From Sutcliffiella cohnii (GTDB lineage: Bacteria > Bacillota > Bacilli > Bacillales > Bacillaceae_I), in assembly GCF_002250055.1 (NCBI RefSeq), contig NZ_CP018866.1, positions 4,522,869-4,586,868 on the forward strand: DNA of 64,000 bases, in the 5' to 3' direction. Position 1 is the stretch's first letter; each line of letters starts with the position of its first letter. The translations under genes and the position numbers were made by a program. Below, one piece after another: positions 25,208 to 33,982 of the stretch. The notes below the pieces were generated by a model, which saw nothing but the letters and a program-made list of their open reading frames with translations, ran no database searches and was not told where the DNA came from.

Positions 25208-25828
25208 CTATAAATATGTAAAAAAGTTGTACCCTAAATATACTGCCATGACCCAAATGATTATGGCTGAAATTTGATTTATCCGCTTCAACAGTATACC
25301 GCTGTTTCCTAACTGTCCAACCTTTCGACCTATAATGGCTAAAAAGAAAAACCATATCCATGAGACTATAATACAAGCAAGAGTAAAGATTACCTTCTCA
25401 TGACCTACATAAGCAAGAGAACTCGTTCCAATAACCCCAATTGTGTCTATAATAGCGTGCGGATTAAGTAACGAAACAGAAGCAGCAAAGGTAACTTGTC
25501 GTCGAGCGGAAAAACGACTTGGCACCTGAATTTTACTACTAGAATCTGAAGTGCTCCTCCACATAACAAATCCCATATAAATCAAAAAGATCGTTCCGCA
25601 TAAAAATAATAAATTCTTTAACCACTCAAAATTTAAAACAACTACTGAAAGTCCACTTACAGCCAAAATGATAAGTATCGTATCACAAAATCCTGCTGTA
25701 ATTATGGCAGGAGCAGCTTTTAATAATTTCCGGTGAGTTGCTCCTTGGTTGAAAATAAATACGTTTTGAACGCCTAAAGGTAAAATTAGTCCAAACGCCA
25801 ATATGATACCATGAACAAGTGCTAGCAT
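25208..25828 (-). CDS. LysE/ArgO-family amino-acid exporter
   Basis: 206 aa from the ATG at 25828 (AGGTGA upstream); the frame is open for 56 more codons, but that part is unlike the family. About six transmembrane helices; starts 'HGIILAFGLILPLGVQNVFI' with the LysE-family Gly-Pro-rich first helix ('LPLGVQN' where LysE has 'PIGPQN'), plus 'SLLNPHAIIDTIGVIG' with the conserved Asn-Pro-His-Ala. The 'PLGVQNVFIFNQG' form is close to ArgO/YisU-type arginine or lysine exporters. Monocistronic. Confidence 0.82.
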   Translation of the reverse strand: MLALVHGIILAFGLILPLGVQNVFIFNQGATHRKLLKAAPAIITAGFCDTILIILAVSGLSVVVLNFEWLKNLLFLCGTIFLIYMGFVMWRSTSDSSSKIQVPSRFSARRQVTFAASVSLLNPHAIIDTIGVIGTSSLAYVGHEKVIFTLACIIVSWIWFFFLAIIGRKVGQLGNSGILLKRINQISAIIIWVMAVYLGYNFFTYL

Positions 25829-26022
25829 TTTTTCACCTACTAGTTTTTCTTTATATAAATTCTGAATATATATAATTTGTGCCTTTAACTTTTCAAATAA
25901 AAAAGAACAATATAACGGAAACAACCTTAGAGAATAGAGAAGGGTAACTGTACTTGTAAACCAAACTACATTCTTCTTGCCGCTTAGTAGTAACAAAATA
26001 TATAAAACTTACATTTACCATT

Positions 26023-26065
26023 TTCTGCGTGAGCGAGGGACCTGACCTGTCCCTCCGTCCACTTA
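26023..26065. repeat. REP-like element, copy 1
   Basis: Contains GAGGGAC / GTCCCTC palindrome ends and the core GACCTGTCCCTCCGTCCACTTA. A related copy without 6 internal bases lies at 27799-27834. Both sit at the 3' end of a minus-strand gene (methyltransferase and proA) and cover the stop codon region. Looks like a dispersed palindromic repeat of the GGGACAGGTC type. Confidence 0.5.
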
Positions 26066-26662
26066 ATTTAATTTTTGATATATGCCATGATTTCCTCTTA
26101 TGTCTATAAATTTATACCAATCTGGCAATTCATTAACTAACTGTGTTGGTCCAGACCAAGATGGAACATCATCAAAAATGATGTATCCCCCTTCAGCTAC
26201 AAATGGACTCCAAAACTCAAAGTCCCTCTTCACTAATTCATACTCGTGTGAGCCATCGATGTACAGTAGGCCAATCTTTTTCTGTATCGGCCAAATACGT
26301 GATGCTTCAACGCTATCCATCTTTATAGGCTGAATTACATCTAATAAATTTAATTTACTCATATTTTCAAGGAATTCCTGATACAATTGATCTTCCTCAT
26401 AATGTTTAAGCACCTTCTGATGCTCTGAAGACCCTTTCCAGGTGTCAATTGCATATACCCTTCCCTCCCCGCGGTCTTTAACAGCAAATGCTAAGCAAGA
26501 AGTTGATTTCCCTTTCCAGGAACCAATCTCCACTATTGTCGATGTCGGAGCCTCCAACGCATACGTATATAAATTTTTAATACCTTCTTTTTTCAACCAA
26601 CCTTCTACAGTAGAAACAGCACTTTTCACTTCATCTATTCGTTGATTTTTAGAATCTTGCAC
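26063..26662 (-). CDS. Class I SAM-dependent methyltransferase (Methyltransf_24-like)
   Basis: 199 aa. SAM-binding motif I 'IVEIGSWKGKSTSCLAFAV', acidic motif II 'VYAIDTWKG', 'LLYIDGSHEYELVKRDFEFW' with the Asp-Gly-Ser/His pair seen in small-molecule and sugar methyltransferases of this type, then 'GYIIFDDV'. The metal/active-site acids are intact. Neighbours give no hint of the substrate; it is isolated between two lipids of intergenic sequence and carries a REP-like repeat at its end. Ribosome site AAGGAGGGG. Confidence 0.75.
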   Translation of the reverse strand: MQDSKNQRIDEVKSAVSTVEGWLKKEGIKNLYTYALEAPTSTIVEIGSWKGKSTSCLAFAVKDRGEGRVYAIDTWKGSSEHQKVLKHYEEDQLYQEFLENMSKLNLLDVIQPIKMDSVEASRIWPIQKKIGLLYIDGSHEYELVKRDFEFWSPFVAEGGYIIFDDVPSWSGPTQLVNELPDWYKFIDIRGNHGIYQKLN

Positions 26663-26878
26663 CTTTTATCCCCTCCTTAAATTATAATAATCTATTCATA
26701 ATTCATACTAATTGATTGTTTTTTCGAACTAGATTTATATAAAAAAGACTTGGAAAATAAGAAGTGTTTAGTAGGAACAATATAATCTTTATTCTATATT
26801 TTTACTAGTAAACTACTTTTAATAACTTGCACGGCCTATATTTACTTAATTCCGAAAGAATCGGTTTTAATTTCATTT

Positions 26879-27625
26879 TCATCTATCAATTCCTTTTAGA
26901 TCATTAATACTAATCTCAAATTCAGCATGATCCCCAGCAACATGAGCAACTGGCATACTAATTCCGAGAGCATCTTCTGTTACATAGACATAAATTCCAT
27001 TCATACCTTCTTGACTTTTAGTAAGCTCCAAAATTAATTTTTCATCATTTTCATACAAACCAAAAGCCATATTTCTAATATCTTGCTCATATTCATTTTC
27101 TATATCACCAACATACTTCGCTTCTTTCAATGTATTGATAAAATCGATATCAATTTCGGACACAAAATCTGTTAAAAACAATTGCTTACCAGTGTTAAGT
27201 TCAATATTCGTTGTAAAAAATAAATGATACGGATGCGCAGATGGTGTAACGTTGTTATAACTCCTATAGGCAATACTCAAGATTTCTTCATTTTTCAACT
27301 TAATTTCATAACTTCCATCAGCTTCATATTGTTGGTCTGAATCAAGTGAAGCTATCGTATCTTGATAAGGTTTTATGGCCGCTGTTTTAATTAATTCATT
27401 TATTGTTTCCTGTTTTCCTTCATCATGAAAATTGATGATTTTCGGATACTCTACTGCTACATTCTCTTCATGATAGGTTACTGTTACGATGTCATATTCA
27501 TAGCTATCTGATTTTTGTTCAGTCTTTTCCATTTCTTCGTTCGTTTCCTTACTTCCTTCTCCGTTACATGCTGATAAAAAAAGTGTAAATAGAATTAATA
27601 ATAATCCAAATAGCTTTTTATCCAT
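26879..27625 (-). CDS. DUF4163/DUF3298 (RsiV-like) lipoprotein
   Basis: 248 aa from the ATG at 27625 (AGGGGG six bases upstream); the longer frame from 27742 is not supported by a ribosome site. Lipobox LSAC (Cys near residue 20), acidic linker, then a DUF4163-like region and a C-terminal DUF3298 domain with 'INLNTGKQLFLTDFV' type sequence ('IELNTGKQLFLTDFVSEI'). The same domain pair forms the extracellular part of the anti-sigma factor RsiV, but the cytoplasmic anti-sigma segment and sigma gene are absent. Probably a surface-bound sensor or ligand-binding protein; role unknown. Confidence 0.7.
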   Translation of the reverse strand: MDKKLFGLLLILFTLFLSACNGEGSKETNEEMEKTEQKSDSYEYDIVTVTYHEENVAVEYPKIINFHDEGKQETINELIKTAAIKPYQDTIASLDSDQQYEADGSYEIKLKNEEILSIAYRSYNNVTPSAHPYHLFFTTNIELNTGKQLFLTDFVSEIDIDFINTLKEAKYVGDIENEYEQDIRNMAFGLYENDEKLILELTKSQEGMNGIYVYVTEDALGISMPVAHVAGDHAEFEISINDLKGIDR

Positions 27626-27728
27626 CTCCATCCCCCTAGTAAACCTCTTAATTAATAAAGTATATGAAATATATTGGAAAGTAACTAATCTTTTAGTAAA
27701 AGGAGATACTATTTTATTTAATAATGAA

Positions 27729-27761
27729 GAAAACCCCTTCAACGATGTATGAAGAGGTTTG
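27729..27761 (-). terminator. Terminator of proBA
   Basis: AAACCTCTTCA / TGAAGGGGTTT hairpin, with one mismatch, followed by TCTTC on the minus strand; 70 bp after the proA stop. Confidence 0.6.
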
Positions 27762-27798
27762 TGTTCTAGTAGGAATAAACTTAGATGTTTTTTCTAAT

Positions 27799-27834
27799 TT
27801 CTGCGTGATCAAGACCTGTCCCTCTGTCCACTTA
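27799..27834. repeat. REP-like element, copy 2
   Basis: Shares TTCTGCGTGA and GACCTGTCCCTC-GTCCACTTA with the copy at 26023-26065 but lacks the 5' half of the palindrome. It abuts the proA stop. Confidence 0.45.
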
Positions 27835-29103
27835 TTTCAGTTGTCCATTTCCTTTAATGATGTATTTTGTTGAGGTTAGGGCGTTTAATCCCATTGGGCC
27901 ACGAGCATGTAGTTTTTGGGTACTTATTCCGATTTCGGCACCAAAGCCAAATTCAAAGCCATCTGTAAATCGGGTAGAGGCGTTGTGATATACAGCTGCT
28001 GCATCCACTTCATTTAAAAATTGCTCTACATTTTCAACGGAAGAAGAAATAATTGCTTCGGAGTGTTTCGTTCCGTATTGATTTATATGTGTAATAGCAG
28101 CCTCTACGTCTTCCACTACTTTTACTGCTAATTCTAGTCCTAAATATTCTGTTTCCCAATCTTCTTCATTAGCAGGAATTACATCCAAACCAGTTTGTTG
28201 TACCGTTTCATCTCCATGAATATGAACATCTTTATCTCGTAAAGCAGTACATAATTGTACTAAATGCTTCGATGCCCATTTTTTATGAACAAGTACCGTT
28301 TCACAAGCATTACATACAGACGGACGTTGTGTTTTCGCATTAACGGCGATATCAATTGCCATTTTTGGATCAGCCGTTTCATCGATATAAATATGACAAT
28401 TTCCTGCACCGGTCTCTAATACAGGAACGGTTGCCTGTTGGACTACTGTTTGAATTAGCTGTGCGCTACCGCGTGGAATTAGAACGTCGAGATATTCATT
28501 TAACCGAAACATTTCAGATGCTGTCTCCCGACTTGTATCTTCCAATAACTGAACAGACTCAACAGGAAGTTCACTCAACTGAAGGGCATGTTGGATTACC
28601 TTTACAATCGCTTTATTTGAATGGATTGCTGTTGAACTACCACGTAGCAACACAGAGTTACCGGTTTTTATACAAAGACTTGATGCATCTACTGTCACAT
28701 TTGGTCTAGCTTCATAAATCATGCCAATTATCCCTAGTGGTACTCGAATTTGTGAAATATGAAGGCCGTTCGGACGTTCCCATTCCTCTAACAATTCACC
28801 AATTGGATCGTTCAGCTTAGTTAACTGAACGAGAGCATCTGCCATATCTTGTAGATGCTTGTCATTTAACTTTAAGCGATCTAGTAAGGCGTCACTCATT
28901 CCATTATCCTCTCCAGCGATAATATCTTTCTCATTTTCTAGTAGTATAAAGGTCTGTTCCTTCATTAGCTGCTCTGCCATTATTTGAAGTGCTTTATTTT
29001 TTTGCTCTGTTGTTGTTTTAGCTAATATAGTAGCAGCATCTTTAGCCTTTCTACCTTTTTGAATTAACTCTTGACTACGGTTTGCTTCGAAAAGTCCACT
29101 CAT
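27832..29103 (-). CDS. proA: Gamma-glutamyl phosphate reductase
   Basis: 423 aa. Reduces glutamyl 5-phosphate with NADPH to glutamate semialdehyde, step 2 of proline synthesis. Family signatures: '[22 protein letters not shown]' near residue 115, the catalytic Cys in '[14 protein letters not shown]', 'YGTKHSEAI', and '[40 protein letters not shown]' (in parts). Length normal. One bp after proB, under the same T-box. Confidence 0.97.
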   Translation of the reverse strand: MSGLFEANRSQELIQKGRKAKDAATILAKTTTEQKNKALQIMAEQLMKEQTFILLENEKDIIAGEDNGMSDALLDRLKLNDKHLQDMADALVQLTKLNDPIGELLEEWERPNGLHISQIRVPLGIIGMIYEARPNVTVDASSLCIKTGNSVLLRGSSTAIHSNKAIVKVIQHALQLSELPVESVQLLEDTSRETASEMFRLNEYLDVLIPRGSAQLIQTVVQQATVPVLETGAGNCHIYIDETADPKMAIDIAVNAKTQRPSVCNACETVLVHKKWASKHLVQLCTALRDKDVHIHGDETVQQTGLDVIPANEEDWETEYLGLELAVKVVEDVEAAITHINQYGTKHSEAIISSSVENVEQFLNEVDAAAVYHNASTRFTDGFEFGFGAEIGISTQKLHARGPMGLNALTSTKYIIKGNGQLK

Positions 29104-29104
29104 C

Positions 29105-30226
29105 CTACATTCTCCTTTCTGCTTGACTGACCCAATTATCTCTATGAATGACTACTCTATGATTACTATTCGCAATCGTCATCGCTTCTGCACTTGATAA
29201 GCCTTTTATGTCTATTAATTGATTGGAGGAAAAATTCACTTTCCCTTTACCGATTGTCTTTCCCTTTTCATTAATAACTTCCACTACATCATCAACGTGA
29301 AAGTTTCCATAAATATTTGTTACACCAGCTGGTAGAAGACTTTTCCCTTGCCTTACGATTGCACCTATAGCACCTTCGTCGACCTCGATTTTTCCACTTG
29401 GAACGGAATGAAGCGCTAGCCATTGCTTTGACGTTTTCACGATAGGTTGAGAGTCACTACCAATGTAAGTTCCATCACCTTTCCCAGCAAGAATATCCAC
29501 TAATTTGTCACTTCCAGAACCTGACCCGATAAACACTTTTACCCCTAAATCTAATGCCGTTTTGGCAGCCTCTATTTTTGACTTCATTCCACCAGTACCT
29601 ACGTTTGAACCCGCTCCAGATGCGCCTTTTAACAATTCATCATTAATTTCAAAAAGAAAATTATACTTTTTTGCATTTGGATTTGTACGTGGGTTTTGAT
29701 CATATATTCCATTTATATCTGTTAAAATGATTAAAAAATCAGCATGAACGAGGCCACTCACTAACGCTGATAGCATGTCATTGTCTCCAAACGTTAATTC
29801 TGCAACCGAAACAGAATCATTTTCATTAATAATTGGTAGAACATCGCGATGTAAAAGTTCCGATAATGTGGCATATGCGTTGTTATATTGATCTTTATGC
29901 AAGAAGTTTTGTCTTGTTAATAATAATTGGGCAGCAACAATGCCATGTCTGCTTTTAAATTCTTCTGTATATCCCCTTATTAATAATCCTTGGCCTACTG
30001 CTGATGCTGCTTGCTTGCCAGCAATTGTTGTCGGACGAGAGGAATAGCCAAGATCAGCAAACCCAGCTGCCACCGCACCAGATGAAATGAGAATAACTTC
30101 ATGCCCTAATTCTTTTAATTTCGCAAGAGCATCCACATGCTCACATAATTTCTCATTACTAAGTCCACCGTTCCTATTCGTTAAAGAACTACTGCCAATT
30201 TTGACTACAATTCTTTTCTTCTTCAT
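29105..30226 (-). CDS. proB: Glutamate 5-kinase
   Basis: 373 aa. Phosphorylates the gamma-carboxyl of glutamate, step 1 of proline synthesis. N-terminal amino-acid kinase domain ('[11 protein letters not shown]', '[10 protein letters not shown]', 'NENDSVS', '[12 protein letters not shown]') and C-terminal PUA domain (~280-360). The ribosome site is GGTGGTGAACG-like just after the T-box terminator. Expression should rise when uncharged proline tRNA binds the leader. Confidence 0.97.
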   Translation of the reverse strand: MKKKRIVVKIGSSSLTNRNGGLSNEKLCEHVDALAKLKELGHEVILISSGAVAAGFADLGYSSRPTTIAGKQAASAVGQGLLIRGYTEEFKSRHGIVAAQLLLTRQNFLHKDQYNNAYATLSELLHRDVLPIINENDSVSVAELTFGDNDMLSALVSGLVHADFLIILTDINGIYDQNPRTNPNAKKYNFLFEINDELLKGASGAGSNVGTGGMKSKIEAAKTALDLGVKVFIGSGSGSDKLVDILAGKGDGTYIGSDSQPIVKTSKQWLALHSVPSGKIEVDEGAIGAIVRQGKSLLPAGVTNIYGNFHVDDVVEVINEKGKTIGKGKVNFSSNQLIDIKGLSSAEAMTIANSNHRVVIHRDNWVSQAERRM

Positions 30227-30248
30227 TTCTCGTTCACCACCTTAATAA

Positions 30249-30497
30249 TATAATAAAAAAAGCCCTTCCATCCCCATAAAAAAGGACGAAAAAGCTCCGT
30301 GGTACCACCTTCATTAATATTAGACTTCATCTAATATTCACTCTATTTTCCTCTAACGTAGGAAATCGGTTAGGTTTTGCCTAACAAGCTCGAGGGATAG
30401 GGTTCAATAGCATTGCAAGTATGTAAAACCTTTCAGCCGGTGGATTTTACTCTCTTTTACTTGAGAACTACTTACTAGGTCCCTGTCATTACTTTTT
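30249..30497 (-). promoter_or_regulatory. T-box riboswitch of proBA, proline-type
   Basis: The minus-strand leader carries the T-box core GGTGGTACCACGGAGC (30294-30311 region). Directly after it comes a terminator in which 13 consecutive bases pair with GGATGGAAGGGCT, followed by seven T. A specifier candidate 'AACCCTATCC' puts CCU (proline) at 30399-30401, about 97 nt from the predicted start, the usual distance. Uncharged tRNA-Pro binding should prevent termination and let proBA be read. Confidence 0.9.
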
Positions 30498-30503
30498 TTA
30501 AAT

Positions 30504-30531
30504 ATAGTATCTAAATTAAATACAACCTCAA
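30504..30531 (-). promoter_or_regulatory. Promoter of the proBA T-box operon
   Basis: TTGAGG and TACTAT with a 16-bp spacer on the minus strand; start point near 30497. The remaining interval to 30665 shows no gene. Confidence 0.55.
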
Positions 30532-30665
30532 ATATATTAAAAAATATTATGGACTGAAAACGGCTTTCTGTCAATATTGTGGTGAAAGGCACTTTTGGGG
30601 GATTATTGGAACTATCCCTAAAAATGGGGATTCAGCAAATGAATATGGACCTTAATACGATACAA

Positions 30666-31376
30666 TTAAAACTCCTCTTTTTCAAATAGTATAAAGCCCA
30701 TTAATGATTTATCCTCTTTTAAATTCCAATCAATAAAAATATCCTTTATAGGACGAAGAAAAATTTCATTAAATTTCCCATGTCGATGGAAATACTTTTT
30801 CTCCAGTTCATCCTTTGTTATCTTTAATTCCTCTTTATAGCCTTTTGCAATTAGAGCTTTTTCAATAGGAACTAATAGACCTTTCCTCTCTAATAAATAA
30901 ATAGTTTTTGACAATGGATAGACGATAATTTGTTCGGGAACTTTTTGTACCAATTTACTAATTCGAGCTGCTTCTTGCGCTAATTCCTCTAGTTCTACTC
31001 TATCATCTATGCTGTCCTGTATATCCTCCTCTTCCACATCTTCACTTTCTTTTAACTTAAACATTAATATTCCAGAGTTATTAGGAAAGTTCCAATCATG
31101 GTAGCTTTCCTCAACATCTCGTTCAATTGTTAACCTAATAACTCCAACGAGCTCCTTTATCAAATGCTCAATTATAATAGTTCTAGCTTTATCAACTTGG
31201 TCCCTTTGTCCTTGTTGCATAAGAACCTCTTCCATCGGTGATAAAAAGCCTTTTATGTAAATAACTAAATGGCTGTTTTTAAGCGTTGTTTGGCAAGATT
31301 GAGGTCCACGACCAAAGTTCTTTCTTAACAATTTACTTGTATAACTACTTAAAAAGTTTAATGGATCTTTGCTCAA
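30666..31376 (-). CDS. DUF2294 (MpsC-like) double-domain protein 1
   Basis: 236 aa, cytosolic, no signal or membrane segment. Two tandem copies of the DUF2294/MpsC fold: residues ~1-110 start 'LLRKNFGRGPQSCQTTLKNSHLVIYIKGFLSPMEEVLM' (in parts) and residues ~125-236 start 'ISKLVQKVPEQIIVYPLSKTIYLLERKGLLVPIEKAL'. An acidic linker joins them. In Staphylococcus MpsC belongs to the MpsABC membrane-potential/bicarbonate system; no mpsA or mpsB is present here. The paralogue next door has the same layout. Function unknown. Confidence 0.75.
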   Translation of the reverse strand: MSKDPLNFLSSYTSKLLRKNFGRGPQSCQTTLKNSHLVIYIKGFLSPMEEVLMQQGQRDQVDKARTIIIEHLIKELVGVIRLTIERDVEESYHDWNFPNNSGILMFKLKESEDVEEEDIQDSIDDRVELEELAQEAARISKLVQKVPEQIIVYPLSKTIYLLERKGLLVPIEKALIAKGYKEELKITKDELEKKYFHRHGKFNEIFLRPIKDIFIDWNLKEDKSLMGFILFEKEEF

Positions 31377-31580
31377 TTATATCTTCACTACCTTTCCTAC
31401 ATTATTATAAAAATAACTATGTACTAACCCTTTATTCGCTCTCTTAATCGTGCGTTAGTACTATTATTGACTACTATAGTAATACTATTACTCTAGGGAG
31501 AAATATTTTGTTAATAGTTATATCTATATATATGGTTAATTAGGATGAAAAAAACTTTCATCACCTACCTTCAAAAATGA

Positions 31581-31629
31581 AAAAAAGCCAAAATAACAAG
31601 AAGAATATGTTTCTCCGAGTTATTTTGCC
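31581..31629 (-). terminator. Terminator of DUF2294 protein 2 gene
   Basis: GGCAAAATAAC / GTTATTTTGGC stem with a 21-nt loop, followed on the minus strand by TTTTTTCA. Confidence 0.7.
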
Positions 31630-31643
31630 TATTTTAAAAATTA

Positions 31644-32342
31644 CTATGTTAAATAGAATATGATATATTTTCGATCCTTAATATAATCCGAAATAATAAA
31701 TATACTGCCTATTTGTCTACCTAGTTGCTCTTCTAAATATTCTTTTTGGTTATAGTATTTCCTTTTAATCTCAATAGCTCTTTCGTGCAATATATCTAAA
31801 TGCCCTTTATCAAAGAGTAAATCTTCAACTTGTAACAACACACCGTTACATTCTATTGCTAGTAAATTTTGTGAAAGCTTGATAACTTCCATTTTAGAAG
31901 GATATTTGTGAAGCCTTGAACTCACATTTTTTATTGATTGGATAATTTGTTCCTTTTCATATGTATTACCAATACTGTCATACCATCCTAATTTATGAGT
32001 AATTTCAAATATTATTAGTCCAGAGTTAGATGTGAAATCCCAATCACTGAAATAAGAGTCGAAATTAATTCCAGTTGCTAATGACGCTACATCTAAGTAT
32101 TCAGCAAAAACTTGCTCCATTACTTCTGATCGAAAGGCAATAGCTAGTTTCTTTTTCCCTTTGCTTAATAAAACCTCTTCGGCAGGAGTCATGAATTTAC
32201 GAACATAAATGATAAGTCTATTCGAATGTATAATTGCAAAACATGTTTCTGGACCTTTACCAAACCTTTTTTTAAGCATTTTACTCATTGTACTACTCAA
32301 CTGTAGGAGGGTATCTTGATTTTTAGTATGTAAGATATTCAA
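31644..32342 (-). CDS. DUF2294 (MpsC-like) double-domain protein 2
   Basis: 232 aa, same two-domain plan as the protein encoded 270 bp downstream: 'MLKKRFGKGPETCFAIIHSNRLIIYVRKFMTPAEEVLL' (in parts) for domain 1 and 'VSSRLHKYPSKMEVIKLSQNLLAIECNGVLLQVEDLLF' for domain 2. Both end near 'I..I..DW/YIKD'. So the pair arose by gene duplication of an already duplicated domain. Each gene has its own promoter region and terminator rather than being an operon, hinting at separate control. It is followed upstream by a PAS kinase-like gene. Confidence 0.75.
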   Translation of the reverse strand: MNILHTKNQDTLLQLSSTMSKMLKKRFGKGPETCFAIIHSNRLIIYVRKFMTPAEEVLLSKGKKKLAIAFRSEVMEQVFAEYLDVASLATGINFDSYFSDWDFTSNSGLIIFEITHKLGWYDSIGNTYEKEQIIQSIKNVSSRLHKYPSKMEVIKLSQNLLAIECNGVLLQVEDLLFDKGHLDILHERAIEIKRKYYNQKEYLEEQLGRQIGSIFIISDYIKDRKYIIFYLT

Positions 32343-32397
32343 CTCGACTTAGCCTCCTTTTCTTAAAAAAATAGTTAATACACATTTTTTTCCATAA

Positions 32398-32432
32398 TAA
32401 AAAAGGCCTAACCTCTAATAAGAAGTTAGGCC
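32398..32432 (-). terminator. Terminator of the PAS/HATPase gene
   Basis: GGCCTAAC / GTTAGGCC plus inner TCT/AGA pairing, followed by TTTTTT on the minus strand. The rest of 32343-32620 shows no ORF or repeat. Confidence 0.75.
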
Positions 32433-32620
32433 ACGGAAAGACAGTCTATTTAAAATAGTATCTCCCATTTACCAATCAATAATTGTACGTTATAAAATTA
32501 TATTAAAATAATATGTTGAATAGCATGCATATGTTACAAAATTTCAAGTCAAAGTTAACCAATGACAGTAAGACATTAGTCTTTTTCATTTTACCATTCT
32601 TTTTTATCTCTAGCAATACT

Positions 32621-33697
32621 TTACTCACAGACTGGTAGGTTTATTTCGACAGCTGTCCCTTTTTGGTCTGTTACAAATGTTATAGTACCATAATGGTCAT
32701 CTATTATTTGTCTACTAACGATTAGGCCTAAACCTGTTCCACCTTTTTTCGTTGTAAATCTGGAATGGCCTATTTTCCCCAATAGATCTAGAGGTATCCC
32801 CAAACCTTCATCTTTTATTCGAATTAATATTGTATCATCCCCATTATTACGAGCCTCCACCAGTACTTTCCCACCTTCGGGCATAGCTTCTATCGCATTT
32901 TTCAAAAGAGAGATAAATATGAGTTTTAATTGATTTTTATCCCCGTATATTTTAGATTTCGTAAATATAAACTCTTCTTCAAACTCTATATTATTTAAAT
33001 ATGCTTGATGTTTTAGTAATGTAAGTACTTCGGAAAGTAATTCTCTCATACTATACATACCTATATCTCTATTGTTAGACAACATTAGCATAGAAAGCTC
33101 TCTTAACACTAAATCTAATCGAGCTAATTCACTTTCTACTAGTTTGTAATACTCTTTGTATCCATATCCTCTTTTTATTAATTCAACAAACCCTTTAATT
33201 ATTGTAATATTGTATTGAATATCGCGAGAAAATTCAGCTACTAGTTGAGCTGCGACAGTATTTTTATCAACTAAGGACTTCCATTCCTCCTCAGCCTTTA
33301 AAGTTCCTTCTTTTTGCTCTTCGAAGTCTTTCGTGTGAAACACAAGATAAAGCCCAATTTGCTCTTCACTTTCATAGATTGGAATAATTGTCACATTTAA
33401 CTCCGTTGAAACGGGTTCATTTTTTTTATAAAAGGGAATTACTCTACTCGTCACCCTATCCTTTGTAAAATAGGAGCCAAAAGATAATAAAGTATAGGCA
33501 TTCATTCTCATCAATTCCGGTTTTGTGTACCCTAATACGGTTTCACTTTTCCTACTTGCATATAAAATATCTCCCTGTAAATCTACGATTAAAAAGGGAT
33601 CTTTCTGCTCATTCACTATCGAAATACTGTTCGTTTTATTATGAGTTTGAACGTATTGTTGTAGAAGTTGTTTCTTTATTAAAAGGCCGTTTTCCAT
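32621..33697 (-). CDS. PAS-HATPase sensor-kinase-like protein lacking phospho-acceptor His
   Basis: 358 aa from the ATG at 33697 (GGAAGGGA upstream), no membrane segment. PAS domain at ~25-130 ('DPFLIVDLQGDILYASRKSETVLGY', in parts). The dimerisation helix reads 'AEFSRDIQYNITIIKGFVEL'; sporulation kinases have 'AHEIRNPLT..KGF' there. Thus Arg replaces the His and the next Glu is Asp. The C-terminal ATPase is complete: N box 'LLKNAIEAMPEGG', G1 'DEGLGIP', 'TTKKGGTGLGL'. No response regulator is adjacent. Perhaps a catalytically altered partner or ATP-binding signal protein. Confidence 0.78.
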   Translation of the reverse strand: MENGLLIKKQLLQQYVQTHNKTNSISIVNEQKDPFLIVDLQGDILYASRKSETVLGYTKPELMRMNAYTLLSFGSYFTKDRVTSRVIPFYKKNEPVSTELNVTIIPIYESEEQIGLYLVFHTKDFEEQKEGTLKAEEEWKSLVDKNTVAAQLVAEFSRDIQYNITIIKGFVELIKRGYGYKEYYKLVESELARLDLVLRELSMLMLSNNRDIGMYSMRELLSEVLTLLKHQAYLNNIEFEEEFIFTKSKIYGDKNQLKLIFISLLKNAIEAMPEGGKVLVEARNNGDDTILIRIKDEGLGIPLDLLGKIGHSRFTTKKGGTGLGLIVSRQIIDDHYGTITFVTDQKGTAVEINLPVCE

Positions 33698-33729
33698 TTT
33701 TCCCTTCCTTCCGATAAATTTTGACAAAA

Positions 33730-33776
33730 TAAAAGCCCAATAAGACAGGAATTAGGATTCCAATCTTATCGGGCTT
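33730..33776 (-). terminator. Terminator of cstA
   Basis: AAGCCCGATAAGA / TCTTATTGGGCTT with an inner GGAAT/ATTCC stem, followed on the minus strand by TTATTTTG. 33777-33982 holds nothing else except a GTCCACTT remnant similar to the REP-like repeats. Confidence 0.65.
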
Positions 33777-33982
33777 AGAATTCTAGCTTTATAATCTAGA
33801 AAGCATTACCTTTATAATAAAATGTTTTTTAAAGATTCATAATCAAATAAGCAAGAGCATTCGACTCTTACTCACGATAATAGTACTACTTTTAGAAATA
33901 TTTAGCAAGTGTAGACTAGGTCTTTGTCCACTTACAACGAACCTGAAAGCTTACAAAATATTCTCTTGTTTATCTGCAATGC

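Noticed and set aside
25829-25996. Upstream extension of the LysE/ArgO-type exporter
   Set aside because: The first 56 codons are unlike the family, while the ATG at 25828 has AGGTGA and starts at the conserved first helix.
30404-30592. 62-codon open frame on the minus strand
   Set aside because: It lies in the proBA T-box leader and promoter, has no family resemblance and no ribosome site.
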